A DNA stretch of 27,502 bases from CAG-1782 sp964418255. Lineage in GTDB: Bacteria > Bacillota > Clostridia > Christensenellales > DTU072. The notes below the pieces were generated by a model, which saw only the letters and a program-made list of their open reading frames with translations, did no database searches and was not told the origin of the DNA. Numbering within the stretch: the first letter of the stretch is position 1; each line of letters starts with the position of its first letter. Below are positions 1-7,181 of this stretch, piece after piece. The stretch spans positions 1 to 27,502 of the forward strand of contig CAYQKV010000014.1 of assembly GCA_964418255.1 (NCBI GenBank), read 5' to 3'. The position numbers and the translations under genes are program-made.

Positions 1-488
1 ATCTTATATCCGCGCAAGTCGGACTACCACGGAAGCAAAATGACACATTTTGCTTATATCCTTAGTTCGCAGGGAATTTTTCCCCTGCTCGACCCCTATA
101 TGGGCAAAAAGTGAGATACTCCGACCAGTCGTTGCGCGGAGATTTTCCGTCAGTCGCTGTGCTTTGTGTCGATAAAATCTTATATCCGCGCAAGTCGGAC
201 TACCACGGAAGCAAAATGACACATTTTGCTTATATCCTTAGTTCGCAGGGAATTTTTCCCCTGCTCGACCCCTATATGGGCAAAAAGTGAGATACTCCGA
301 CCAGTCGTTGCGCGGAGATTTTCCGTCAGTCGCTGTGCTTTGTGTCGATAAAATCTTATATCCGCGCAAGTCGGACTACCACGGAAGCAAAATGACACAT
401 TTTGCTTATATCCTTAGTTCGCAGGGGATTTTTCCCCTGCTCGACCCCTATATGGGCAAAAAGTGAAAAATGTGCTTTCCACTTTTTG
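1..488 (+). repeat. Tandem array of structured repeat element A (period 176 bp)
   Basis: The unit recurs with an exact 176-bp step: starts at 1, 177 and 353, nearly identical, with an A/G change in the H2 hairpin of the last copy. Read by structure, the window opens inside one element (1-118), followed by elements at 121-294 and 297-488. Each has a long-range stem P1 (CCGAC plus TTGCGCGGA, e.g. 121-140, pairing with TCCGCGCAA plus GTCGG, 185-198), hairpin H1 (33-55, AAGCAAAATG / CATTTTGCTT) and hairpin H2 (GCAGGG / CCCTGC). Only the last element keeps the terminal hairpin H3 (CAAAAAGTG 457-465 with CACTTTTTG 480-488). In the earlier copies H3 is cut where the next copy begins. Minus-strand frames of 72 codons cross each unit, but they have no ribosome site and follow the repeat period, so I do not call genes. 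Confidence 0.9.
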
Positions 489-579
489 GGTATTTTATTA
501 GGTATCCGTTTTATTTTCTGAATTCAAGGTTGCGCCTAATTTAAGGGAAAAAACTATATTGATAATACGAAAAATTTTT

Positions 580-648
580 GTAAGGGAAGAGCGCGAGAGG
601 GGAGAAACTTATATTTTCGACACGAACGGGCGTGTACCGAGAGTGTCG
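580..648. repeat. Half copy of hairpin repeat element B, plus a small stem-loop
   Basis: The sequence around 580-610 (GTAAGGGAAGAGCGCGAGAG and onward) matches the left arm and left flank of the complete element B hairpin at 8447-8491, but no matching right arm follows. Instead there is a short inverted repeat CGACAC (618-623) / GTGTCG (643-648). The stretch 489-580 upstream is AT-rich and shows no gene or RNA that I recognise. Confidence 0.55.
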
Positions 649-807
649 CCATTATGGGGATAAGCAAGGAGCGTGAACCCCTTGCGAGCTTACAGTGTAA
701 GCAAAATGTGTCATTTTGCTTCCTTGGAAGTCCGACTTATGCGGGCAAAGCATTTATGCGCACAAAATGTAATGACTGCGCTAAATGCCCGCATAACGTG
801 TGGTCGG
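649..807 (-). repeat. Inverted, diverged copy of structured repeat element A
   Basis: Read on the minus strand from 807, this copy has the P1 5' arm (CCGAC, then TTATGCGGGC), the P1 3' arm (GCCCGCATAA, then GTCGG, at plus 732-746), H1 with the AGCAAAATG / CATTTTGCT stem near 699-719, and H2 (GCAAGG / CCTTGC) near 664-685. P1 differs from the tandem copies at several paired positions, but both arms changed together, so pairing is complete. The H3 end is not recognisable. A 72-codon plus-strand frame crossing it is not credible as a gene. Confidence 0.75.
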
Positions 808-818
808 AGTGTTTTGTA

Positions 819-847
819 TTGCTTTTTTGCGGTTGGTGCTTTATAAT
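819..847 (+). promoter_or_regulatory. Putative sigma-A promoter of the apbE-rnf operon
   Basis: A TTGCTT box (819-824) lies 17 bp before a perfect TATAAT box (842-847). The apbE start codon at 856 is only 8 nt beyond the -10 box, so a transcript from here would be almost leaderless. No Shine-Dalgarno sequence precedes that ATG. The promoter sits just outside the inverted element A copy. A further upstream promoter cannot be excluded. Confidence 0.5.
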
Positions 848-855
848 GATACTGT

Positions 856-1998
856 ATGAAAAAAGCGGTTAAATGCGCGGTTGCGATAATTTTTGCGGTT
901 GGTTTGTGCGCGGGGTTATGCGCGTGCGAAAGCGAACGGCAATTCGTATACACGGATTTGGAACATTTCGGTTCTGCGTTCAAGGCGGTGATTTACTGTT
1001 CGGAAGAAACGTTCGGCGTTTTCGAAGAAAAAACCGACGATATTCTCGACGAACTGAGCGCGGCTTTCGACGAAAATATCCCGACGTCTTTTATTTCGCG
1101 GTTCAATAACGCCAAAAGCGGGGAAAGAACGGAAATCGACAGCGTTTGTCTCGAAGCGTTTCGCATAGCGGAGAAAGCGTTCGCTTTGACGGACGGGTTT
1201 TACGACCCGACCGCGGCTAATCTCGTCGACCTATGGGGCTTTTCGCCGAGGTTTTACGGCGTTTCCAAACGGACGGAAGAATACGACAGAGTTTCGGACG
1301 AAAACGGAGCGTTCCCGTTGCCCGATAATGAGTATATTGAGGCGTTTAGTAGTCTTGTAAGGTTAAAAGAGGTGGCCGAAGTCATAGAAAACGACGGAAA
1401 AACCTATATCGTCAAAAAGAAAACGGCGCAGGCGAAAGGAAAGACTTACGAGGTAAAACTCGATTTCGGCGGGATAGTAAAAGGGCTTGCGGTGGAAAAG
1501 GTTACGGCTCTCTGTCGCGAGCTGGAAATAGAGAAAGGGTATATCTCCTACGGAACGAGCAGCTTGTACCTGATGAAGAACGCTTCTATGTCCGACTGGG
1601 ATTTGACGTTGACGAACCCGCGAGGGGAGAACGGAGAAAAGACTTATTTCAAGACGAAACTTTCCTCTTCGTCGGCGGCGACGAGCGGAGATTACGAAAG
1701 GTACTATTTCGTCGGAGACAGAAGATACAGTCATATTATCGACGTGAAGACGGGCGAACCGGTAAATAACGGAGTGTGCGCGGTGACCGTCATCGGAGCG
1801 GGCGCGGGGATAGGAGATTGCCTTGCCACGGGTTTGCTTGCGTCGGGAAAAGAAACGATAATCGAATTCGCGTATTCGGACTACGCAAAAGAAAACGGAA
1901 TCAAAATAGTGGCGGCGTTCGAAGAGGGCGACGGAATGAAAGTTTTTACCACGGTCGAAGAATACGAAACGCTTTCGGGTGAAGAATATGAACGATAG
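856..1998 (+). CDS. apbE: FAD:protein FMN transferase (ApbE family lipoprotein)
   Basis: The 380-residue product transfers FMN from FAD to a Thr/Ser of extracytoplasmic targets; here the obvious clients are RnfG and RnfD, encoded downstream. An N-terminal hydrophobic segment ends in LCAC with Cys24 as the likely lipidated residue, placing the enzyme on the outer face of the membrane. Family motifs are YDPT (116-119), LDFGGIVKG (202-210), SGDYERY (277-283), HIID followed by a TG (293-300) and the C-terminal metal-site Asp321. Length is normal for the family. The ATG at 856 is chosen because it begins the signal peptide, although it has no ribosome site and lies close to the -10 box. The next gene overlaps its 3' end, consistent with an operon. 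One oddity is YGTSS near 232 where many homologues have a GG pair. The function call is secure; the client assignment is inferred from context. Confidence 0.93.
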   Translation: MKKAVKCAVAIIFAVGLCAGLCACESERQFVYTDLEHFGSAFKAVIYCSEETFGVFEEKTDDILDELSAAFDENIPTSFISRFNNAKSGERTEIDSVCLEAFRIAEKAFALTDGFYDPTAANLVDLWGFSPRFYGVSKRTEEYDRVSDENGAFPLPDNEYIEAFSSLVRLKEVAEVIENDGKTYIVKKKTAQAKGKTYEVKLDFGGIVKGLAVEKVTALCRELEIEKGYISYGTSSLYLMKNASMSDWDLTLTNPRGENGEKTYFKTKLSSSSAATSGDYERYYFVGDRRYSHIIDVKTGEPVNNGVCAVTVIGAGAGIGDCLATGLLASGKETIIEFAYSDYAKENGIKIVAAFEEGDGMKVFTTVEEYETLSGEEYER

Positions 1999-2452
1999 AG
2001 CCGAACGCGTCAGAAAAGGAAAATTTTTTGTAAAAAAAGACCTGATTATTTACGCGGCGGCGGTTGTCTGTATAGCCGCGCTGTTTATCGCGGTTTTTGC
2101 GGGGAGAAAAACTGAGCCCTTAGACAAAATAGAAATATATTACAAAGAAAACCTGATATATGTCTATGACATTTCCGAAAAAAATGGTATAATAACCGAG
2201 ACAGGCGCGGAGTACGTCGAAGAAACGCCGAAGGAAGGCGGTCTTTCCGTAGTCGTAAACACTCCCGACGGCTTTAATAAAATCGAGTTCGAAGACGGCG
2301 GCGCGTTCGTTTCCGAAGCCGATTGCAGCGTTAAAGCCGATTGCGTGAACGCTTCGGGAAAAATCAAATCGGGAGGAGACGCGATTTTCTGCGTTCCGCA
2401 CAGCCTTAAAATAATAGGCGTAGGAACGGGAGACAACGAGGTGGTTTTATGA
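1988..2452 (+). CDS. NusG domain II-containing membrane protein (EetA-like)
   Basis: A protein of about 154 residues with one N-terminal membrane helix (an IIYAAAVVCIAALFIAVFAG-like segment) and an extracytoplasmic beta-rich domain. The conserved C-terminal pattern DCSVKADCVNASGKI, then FCVPHSLKI, is the signature of the stand-alone NusG domain II family, not of the transcription factor NusG. Such genes commonly sit beside apbE and Gx genes, and the Listeria-type extracellular electron transfer locus has a similar pair (EetA/EetB). The precise role is unknown. It overlaps the end of apbE, and its stop overlaps the next ATG (ATGA), so translation is coupled. A GTG at 1979 in the same frame is an alternative start adding three residues; ATG 1988 has GGGTGA a few bases upstream. 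Confidence 0.85.
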   Translation: MNDRAERVRKGKFFVKKDLIIYAAAVVCIAALFIAVFAGRKTEPLDKIEIYYKENLIYVYDISEKNGIITETGAEYVEETPKEGGLSVVVNTPDGFNKIEFEDGGAFVSEADCSVKADCVNASGKIKSGGDAIFCVPHSLKIIGVGTGDNEVVL

Positions 2453-3012
2453 AACGACGTTTTACCGCCAAAAGAATAGCTTTGCTTGCCCTTCTGTGCG
2501 CGGGCGCTTTGTGCGTTTTCGTCGTGGAAAATCTATTCCCCGCGTTCCTTGTGCCGGGCGCGAGACTCGGGCTCGGAAACGTGTTCACTATGCTTTCTCT
2601 CGTGCTTCTCGGAAATGCGGAAGGGATAATACTCGTGGTGGTAAAATCGGTTCTCGGGAGCCTCATAATCGGGAATACGGGAGCCCTTATTTACAGTTTA
2701 AGCGCAGGACTGGTTTCTGTTTTAATCGGAATTGCGCTGCTGGGGATAAAAAAGGAAGTATTTACGCTTACGGCGATAAGCGTTCTTTGCGCGATAGTGC
2801 ATAATTTCGTACAGACGCTTGTTTTTTGTCTGGTGACGGGACAAACTTACGCGTTGTCGTTTATGCCGTACCTTGCGTTTATCGGAGCCTTCGGAGGGAT
2901 TTTGGTCGGCGTAAGTACTACGCTTATAATAAAGAAAACACCCGCGTCCGTGTTTGAAAAAATAACGGCGGAGAGAAACAAGGAGGATAAATTTGGAACC
3001 GAGAAAAGGTAA
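2449..3012 (+). CDS. Gx transporter family / heptaprenyl diphosphate synthase component I-like membrane protein (EetB-like)
   Basis: A 187-residue integral membrane protein with about five or six hydrophobic helices and the family motif PGARLGLGN (36-44). The family is often annotated as heptaprenyl diphosphate synthase component I, but it resembles ECF-type substrate-binding membrane components and no prenyl-synthase motif is visible. Its usual company in Bacillota is apbE and NusG-II, as here. Possible roles are flavin or quinone-related transport for the flavinylated redox chain, or a structural partner of the EetA-like protein; neither is proven. The ATG overlaps the previous stop by 4 nt. 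Its 3' end overlaps the rnfC start by 20 nt and carries the rnfC ribosome site. Confidence 0.85.
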   Translation: MKRRFTAKRIALLALLCAGALCVFVVENLFPAFLVPGARLGLGNVFTMLSLVLLGNAEGIILVVVKSVLGSLIIGNTGALIYSLSAGLVSVLIGIALLGIKKEVFTLTAISVLCAIVHNFVQTLVFCLVTGQTYALSFMPYLAFIGAFGGILVGVSTTLIIKKTPASVFEKITAERNKEDKFGTEKR

Positions 3013-4294
3013 ACTTTTTTTCCGCGGGATACACGTTCCCGACAGGAAAGAACTTGCCCGAAACAGCGCGATAGAAGTATTCGACGCGCCCGACGTAGCG
3101 GTGATTTCCCTTTCGCAACATATCGGCAAACCCGCCGAACCTGTCGTGGAGAAGGGAGACTACGTTGAAATAGGGCAACTTATCGGCAAAAAAAGCGGTT
3201 TTGTCAGTGCAAACGTCTATTCGAGCGTAAGCGGGACGGTTACGGGAATAGAAAAACGCCGCGCGGCGAACGGTTCGCTCGGCGACTACGTTGTTATAGA
3301 AAACGACCGACTCGACAAAAAGAGGTTTCTCGAACCGCTTGAAGACAGAGAACCCGAGACGATTAAAGCGAGAATAACCGAGGCGGGAATAGTCGGTATG
3401 GGGGGAGCGGGATTTCCCACCGACGTAAAACTTTCGCCGAAAACTCCCGTAGACACGCTTGTTATCAACGCCGCGGAGTGCGAACCGTACCTTACCTGCG
3501 ATTTTCGTCTTATGATGGAAAAAACCGAAGAGGTTATAAGCGGCATAAGGCTGGTAGCGAAAGCGCTCGGAGTTAAAAATATCGTCGTAGGCGTGGAGAA
3601 GAACAAACCCGAGGTTATAAAACTTTTTTCTTCTTACGACGATTTGCAGGTGGTCGTGCTGAAAAAAGCGTACCCGATGGGAAGCGAAAAGCACCTTATT
3701 TACTGTTGCACGGGGAGAAAGGTCGCGCCGGGCAAACTTCCTTCGGATGCGGGTTGCGTCGTGCAGAACGTTGCGACGGCGTATGCCGTCTATGAAGCGG
3801 TGGAGTTAAATAAGCCGTTGTACGAACGCGTTATGACGGTTTCGGGCGACGGCGCGGTGACGCCGAAAAATCTTCTCGTCAGAACGGGAACGAGTTTCTT
3901 TGCTCTGCGGGAATACTGCGGAGCGAAAGACAACGTGAAAATGTTTGTGTGCGGCGGACCGATGATGGGACCCGCTATGCTCAGTACCGACATTCTTACG
4001 ACGAAAACGACTTCGGGATTTCTGATGCTCACCGATAAGGAAGCGGATATCGACGACCCCACGCCGTGCATTAACTGCGGCGCGTGCGCGGACGTATGCC
4101 CTATGAAACTTCTGCCTATGCAGATTGATTTCTACACGCAGGCGGGAGATTACGAAAAAGCGGCGGAAATCGGCGGCGTTAAAAACTGTATAAGCTGCGG
4201 TTGCTGCGCGTACGTATGTCCCGCAAAACGTTCGCTCGTGCAGAGCATAACGCTGTGCAAAGCCAAACTTGCGGAAAAGAAGGGAGGGAAATAG
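2993..4294 (+). CDS. rnfC: Rnf electron transport complex subunit C
   Basis: The 433-residue peripheral subunit is believed to bind FMN and NAD(H) and pass electrons between NAD and the FeS chain of the ferredoxin:NAD+ oxidoreductase. Visible parts are an N-terminal RGIHVPDRK segment (GGIHPP-like in relatives), a glycine-rich nucleotide loop GMGGAGFPT (135-143), an acidic INAAECEPY segment (158-166), the SLBB-type middle region, and two [4Fe-4S] motifs (C359, C362, C365, C369 and C399, C402, C405, C409). The start is a TTG at 2993 preceded by AAGGAGGA at 2980-2987. No ATG fits the conserved N-terminus. Length matches clostridial RnfC. Only 2 nt separate its stop from the rnfD ATG. Confidence 0.97.
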   Translation: MEPRKGKLFFRGIHVPDRKELARNSAIEVFDAPDVAVISLSQHIGKPAEPVVEKGDYVEIGQLIGKKSGFVSANVYSSVSGTVTGIEKRRAANGSLGDYVVIENDRLDKKRFLEPLEDREPETIKARITEAGIVGMGGAGFPTDVKLSPKTPVDTLVINAAECEPYLTCDFRLMMEKTEEVISGIRLVAKALGVKNIVVGVEKNKPEVIKLFSSYDDLQVVVLKKAYPMGSEKHLIYCCTGRKVAPGKLPSDAGCVVQNVATAYAVYEAVELNKPLYERVMTVSGDGAVTPKNLLVRTGTSFFALREYCGAKDNVKMFVCGGPMMGPAMLSTDILTTKTTSGFLMLTDKEADIDDPTPCINCGACADVCPMKLLPMQIDFYTQAGDYEKAAEIGGVKNCISCGCCAYVCPAKRSLVQSITLCKAKLAEKKGGK

Positions 4295-4296
4295 TT

Positions 4297-5340
4297 ATGG
4301 ATACCGTAATAATCAGCGACACCCCTCATTTAAGGAAAAGAAGAACGACGAAAGGGATAATGCTCGACGTGCTTATCGCGCTCGTGCCCGCTACCGTGGC
4401 GGGACTGGTTTATTTCGGCGGAAGAGCGGCGGTAACCCTGGTTTTATCCGTGTTTTCCGCGGTGGCGACGGAGTTTGTCTGGCTTCTTTGTAAAAAAATG
4501 AGTTTCAAGGCGATTTTACGACAGTTCGATTTCACGAGCGCGATAACCGGACTTTTGCTCGGGCTTACGATGCCGCCTCTTGCGTACGAATATTGGTACA
4601 TACCGATTTTGAGCGGAATTTTTGCCGTAGGCGCGGCGAAAATGCTCTTCGGAGGCACGGGAAAGAATATCGTAAACCCTGCAATCGCGGGAAGAGTCTT
4701 CGCGTTTATAGCGTTTTCGGGCGCAATGGTCTCGGGTTGGATACAGCCTGCTTTCGGAGCAATCGAGGGGAGCAACGTAGTTACCGGCGGCGCGACGCCG
4801 CTTACCGAACTGCTCGGAAACGGATTGCAGTCGGTAAACGTAAGCAATCTCGATTTGTTCCTTGGAACGGGCGTAGCGGGGTGCATAGGGGAAACCTGTA
4901 AACTCGCGCTAATCGTCGGGGGTATTTACCTTGCGGTAAGAAAGGTAATCAAACCGCAGTATCCTATTATATATATAGCGGTTACCGGGCTTATCGGCGT
5001 GTTCACGGCGGGCAACGACTGGAACGTGTTTTTGCCGTACGTACTGAGCGGCGGACTTATTCTCGGAGCGATATTTATGGCAACCGACTATGTGACCAGC
5101 CCGAACAATAAGATTGCGTCTTACGTTTATTTCGTTTTGCTCGGCGTAGTGACCGCTTTGCTAAGATACGGAACGAAAATCGAAGTCGTCAGTTTTGCGA
5201 TACTGCTTATGAACCTCATTGTGCCGCTTCTTAACACTTATATCCGTCCGCGCCCGTTCGGGTCGGTTTCGGTTATTAAGACGTTAAAGGCGAAAATCGA
5301 AGAGAAAAAGGCGAAGAAAGCGGCGAAGGAGGAGAAATGA
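4297..5340 (+). CDS. rnfD: Rnf electron transport complex subunit D
   Basis: A 347-residue integral membrane subunit with about eight to ten helices that carries a covalently bound FMN and belongs to the ion-translocating core. The likely flavinylation site is Thr167 in GGATPL (164-169), the substrate pattern of ApbE. The family motif MATDYVTSP lies at 261-269. ATG 4297 is chosen because it follows GAAGGGAGGG and gives the conserved N-terminus SDTPHLRKRRTTKG; an upstream in-frame extension to 4201 lies inside rnfC and is not credible. The C-terminus is a lysine-rich cytoplasmic tail. Its stop overlaps the rnfG start by 4 nt (ATGA). Confidence 0.97.
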   Translation: MDTVIISDTPHLRKRRTTKGIMLDVLIALVPATVAGLVYFGGRAAVTLVLSVFSAVATEFVWLLCKKMSFKAILRQFDFTSAITGLLLGLTMPPLAYEYWYIPILSGIFAVGAAKMLFGGTGKNIVNPAIAGRVFAFIAFSGAMVSGWIQPAFGAIEGSNVVTGGATPLTELLGNGLQSVNVSNLDLFLGTGVAGCIGETCKLALIVGGIYLAVRKVIKPQYPIIYIAVTGLIGVFTAGNDWNVFLPYVLSGGLILGAIFMATDYVTSPNNKIASYVYFVLLGVVTALLRYGTKIEVVSFAILLMNLIVPLLNTYIRPRPFGSVSVIKTLKAKIEEKKAKKAAKEEK

Positions 5341-5870
5341 CGGTAAAACAGTTTCTTAAAAGCAAGGCGCTTAAATGCGTGCTCGTGCTTATGTGCATAG
5401 CCCTCGTTTCCGGCGCGCTTCTTTCGATTTGCAACGACTTACTCAGCGTTTCCGACGAGGAACGCGTTTCTCGCACGATAAAGAAGATTTACGGGCAAGA
5501 GGTAAGTTACGAAGAAATCGAGGTCGATTACGCTACCGAAAAAGGCAGAATAGACAATATTTATAAACTCGAAGACGGGAATTTCCTCGTTAAAAGCACG
5601 GGATTCGACGGGTATCAGAAAGGAACGGTGTCCGTGTGGCTCGTCGCGAAATACGAAAGCGGCGTTTACGTCGGGATAGACGACGTAAGCATTGCGGGCA
5701 ACGAAAAACAAACGCTTATGAGTAAATTTACTTCGGGCGTTTTGTCTAAGTTCGAAGGAAAAGGCGAGGAAGGTTTCAACGAAGTGGTGGGCGGCGCGAC
5801 GTTTTCTTCTCACGCGTTAAACAACGCCGTCAACGTGGCGGCGGAATATTTCCTGTCGGGAAACGATTAA
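5337..5870 (+). CDS. rnfG: Rnf electron transport complex subunit G
   Basis: A 177-residue subunit with one N-terminal membrane anchor (about residues 12-32) and an extracytoplasmic FMN-binding domain. The flavinylation motif is GGATFSSHAL (152-161), with Thr155 as the expected FMN acceptor. The pattern GATxSS followed by a hydrophobic run (NNAV) is characteristic of RnfG. It is the best candidate substrate for the operon's own apbE. Translation is coupled to rnfD by the 4-nt overlap, and the ribosome site AAGGAGGAG lies within the end of rnfD. Confidence 0.96.
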   Translation: MTVKQFLKSKALKCVLVLMCIALVSGALLSICNDLLSVSDEERVSRTIKKIYGQEVSYEEIEVDYATEKGRIDNIYKLEDGNFLVKSTGFDGYQKGTVSVWLVAKYESGVYVGIDDVSIAGNEKQTLMSKFTSGVLSKFEGKGEEGFNEVVGGATFSSHALNNAVNVAAEYFLSGND

Positions 5871-5879
5871 GGAGGGAAT

Positions 5880-6569
5880 ATGAAAGCGGAAAGAATTAAA
5901 AATATAGGAATAGACGGGTTACTTAAAAACAACCCGACTTTGCGCCTTGTCCTGGGAACGTGTCCTACGCTTGCTCTTACCACCGCCGCGATGAACGGGA
6001 TAGGAATGGGGCTTGCCGTTACGTTTATACTGATTTGCAGCAACGTGATAATTTCCCTGTTGAGAAAGGTTATCCCGAACGAGGTGAGAATACCCGCGTT
6101 CGTGTTGATTATCGCGACATTCGTTACCCTTGTGAGAATGTTGCTCGACAAGTTCATTCCCGATTTGTACGAATCGATGGGAGTGTATTTGCCGCTTATC
6201 GTCGTAAACTGTATAATCCTCGGAAGAGCGGAGAGTTTCGCAAGCAAAAACCCCGTGCTGGATTCCGCGTTTGACGGACTGTTTACCGGTCTCGGGTTCA
6301 CCTGGGCGATGACCGCTATAAGCATAATAAGAGAAGTGCTCGGCGCGGGTCAGCTTTTTGGCGTAACGCTGTGGGATTTCAAAATCGAGTTCTTTACTTC
6401 GAGCGCGGGCGCGTTCTTCGTGTACGGACTTTGCATAGCGTTGTTTAACGGCGCGTATACGAAAATCGAATCGAAAATGAGGAAGAAACGCTTTATTAAA
6501 ATGTATAGCGCGCCGATAAGCGAAGAAGCCGTGGAAGCCGTAGCGGCGGAAATCAAGGAGGTGAAATAA
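5880..6569 (+). CDS. rnfE: Rnf electron transport complex subunit E
   Basis: A 229-residue six-helix membrane subunit, homologous to RnfA and to NqrD. Two half-site cysteines, Cys28 in LGTCPTLA and Cys111 in VVNCIILG, match the positions that, together with the RnfA pair, hold the membrane-buried iron-sulfur centre in Rnf/Nqr structures. AAGGAGG precedes the ATG. The C-terminal 40 residues form a charged cytoplasmic tail. The stop overlaps the rnfA ATG by 1 nt (TAATG). Confidence 0.96.
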   Translation: MKAERIKNIGIDGLLKNNPTLRLVLGTCPTLALTTAAMNGIGMGLAVTFILICSNVIISLLRKVIPNEVRIPAFVLIIATFVTLVRMLLDKFIPDLYESMGVYLPLIVVNCIILGRAESFASKNPVLDSAFDGLFTGLGFTWAMTAISIIREVLGAGQLFGVTLWDFKIEFFTSSAGAFFVYGLCIALFNGAYTKIESKMRKKRFIKMYSAPISEEAVEAVAAEIKEVK

Positions 6570-7171
6570 TGGGTACGTTTTTAACCGTAATTATTCTCGC
6601 CGTCTTTGTGAACAACTTCGTAGTCGTGCAATTTTTGGGCATTTGTCCGTTCCTTGGTCTGTCGAAGAAAACTTCGAGCGCGGTCGGTATGGGCGTAGCC
6701 GTCACCGTGGTAATGGCGATAACCTGCCTTATTACTTATCCGATTTATACCTATCTGCTCGTGCCGTTCGGGCTGGAATTTATGGAAATAATTGTCTTTA
6801 TTTTCGTAATCGCCGCGTTGGTGCAGATGATAGAAAAAGTCATCAAAAAATTCAGCCCGCCGCTATATAATGCAATGGGAATTTATCTGCCGCTTATTAC
6901 GACGAACTGCGCCGTTCTCGGCGTAGCCGAGGCGGTTATAGATAAAAGCGCGATGATAGCGTCTTTCGGGGTTTCCAACCTCGGAGTAAGCGTGCTTTAC
7001 GGCGTTTTCGCGGGAGTCGGTTTTACCGTGGCGATAGTAATTCTCAGCGGATTGAGGAGCAAAGTCGATTATCTCAATACGGGAAAAAGTATGAAAGGTT
7101 TCCCGATAACGATGATGACGGCGTGCTTTATGGCTATGGCGTTTTACGTCTTCAATATGATAAGCCTGTAA
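6569..7171 (+). CDS. rnfA: Rnf electron transport complex subunit A
   Basis: A 200-residue six-helix membrane subunit. The N-terminus holds the family signature NNFVVVQFLGICPFLG (15-30) with Cys26, and a second cysteine, Cys113, lies in TTNCAVLG; these pair with RnfE C28/C111 for the shared iron-sulfur centre. A near-perfect anti-16S sequence AAGGAGGTGA (6555-6564), inside the end of rnfE, decides the start. Length is typical. Confidence 0.97.
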   Translation: MGTFLTVIILAVFVNNFVVVQFLGICPFLGLSKKTSSAVGMGVAVTVVMAITCLITYPIYTYLLVPFGLEFMEIIVFIFVIAALVQMIEKVIKKFSPPLYNAMGIYLPLITTNCAVLGVAEAVIDKSAMIASFGVSNLGVSVLYGVFAGVGFTVAIVILSGLRSKVDYLNTGKSMKGFPITMMTACFMAMAFYVFNMISL

Positions 7172-7181
7172 GGAGGAACAA

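Noticed and set aside
4..398. Two identical 72-codon minus-strand frames in the tandem repeats
   Set aside because: They follow the 176-bp repeat period, have no ribosome site, and the related copy at 8008 breaks the frame; conservation is better explained by nucleotide structure.
1..488. CRISPR array
   Set aside because: The whole 176-bp unit is repeated, with no short repeat/variable spacer pattern and no cas genes.
654..872. 72-codon plus-strand frame upstream of apbE
   Set aside because: It is made of the inverted element A copy, runs over the apbE promoter and has no ribosome site.
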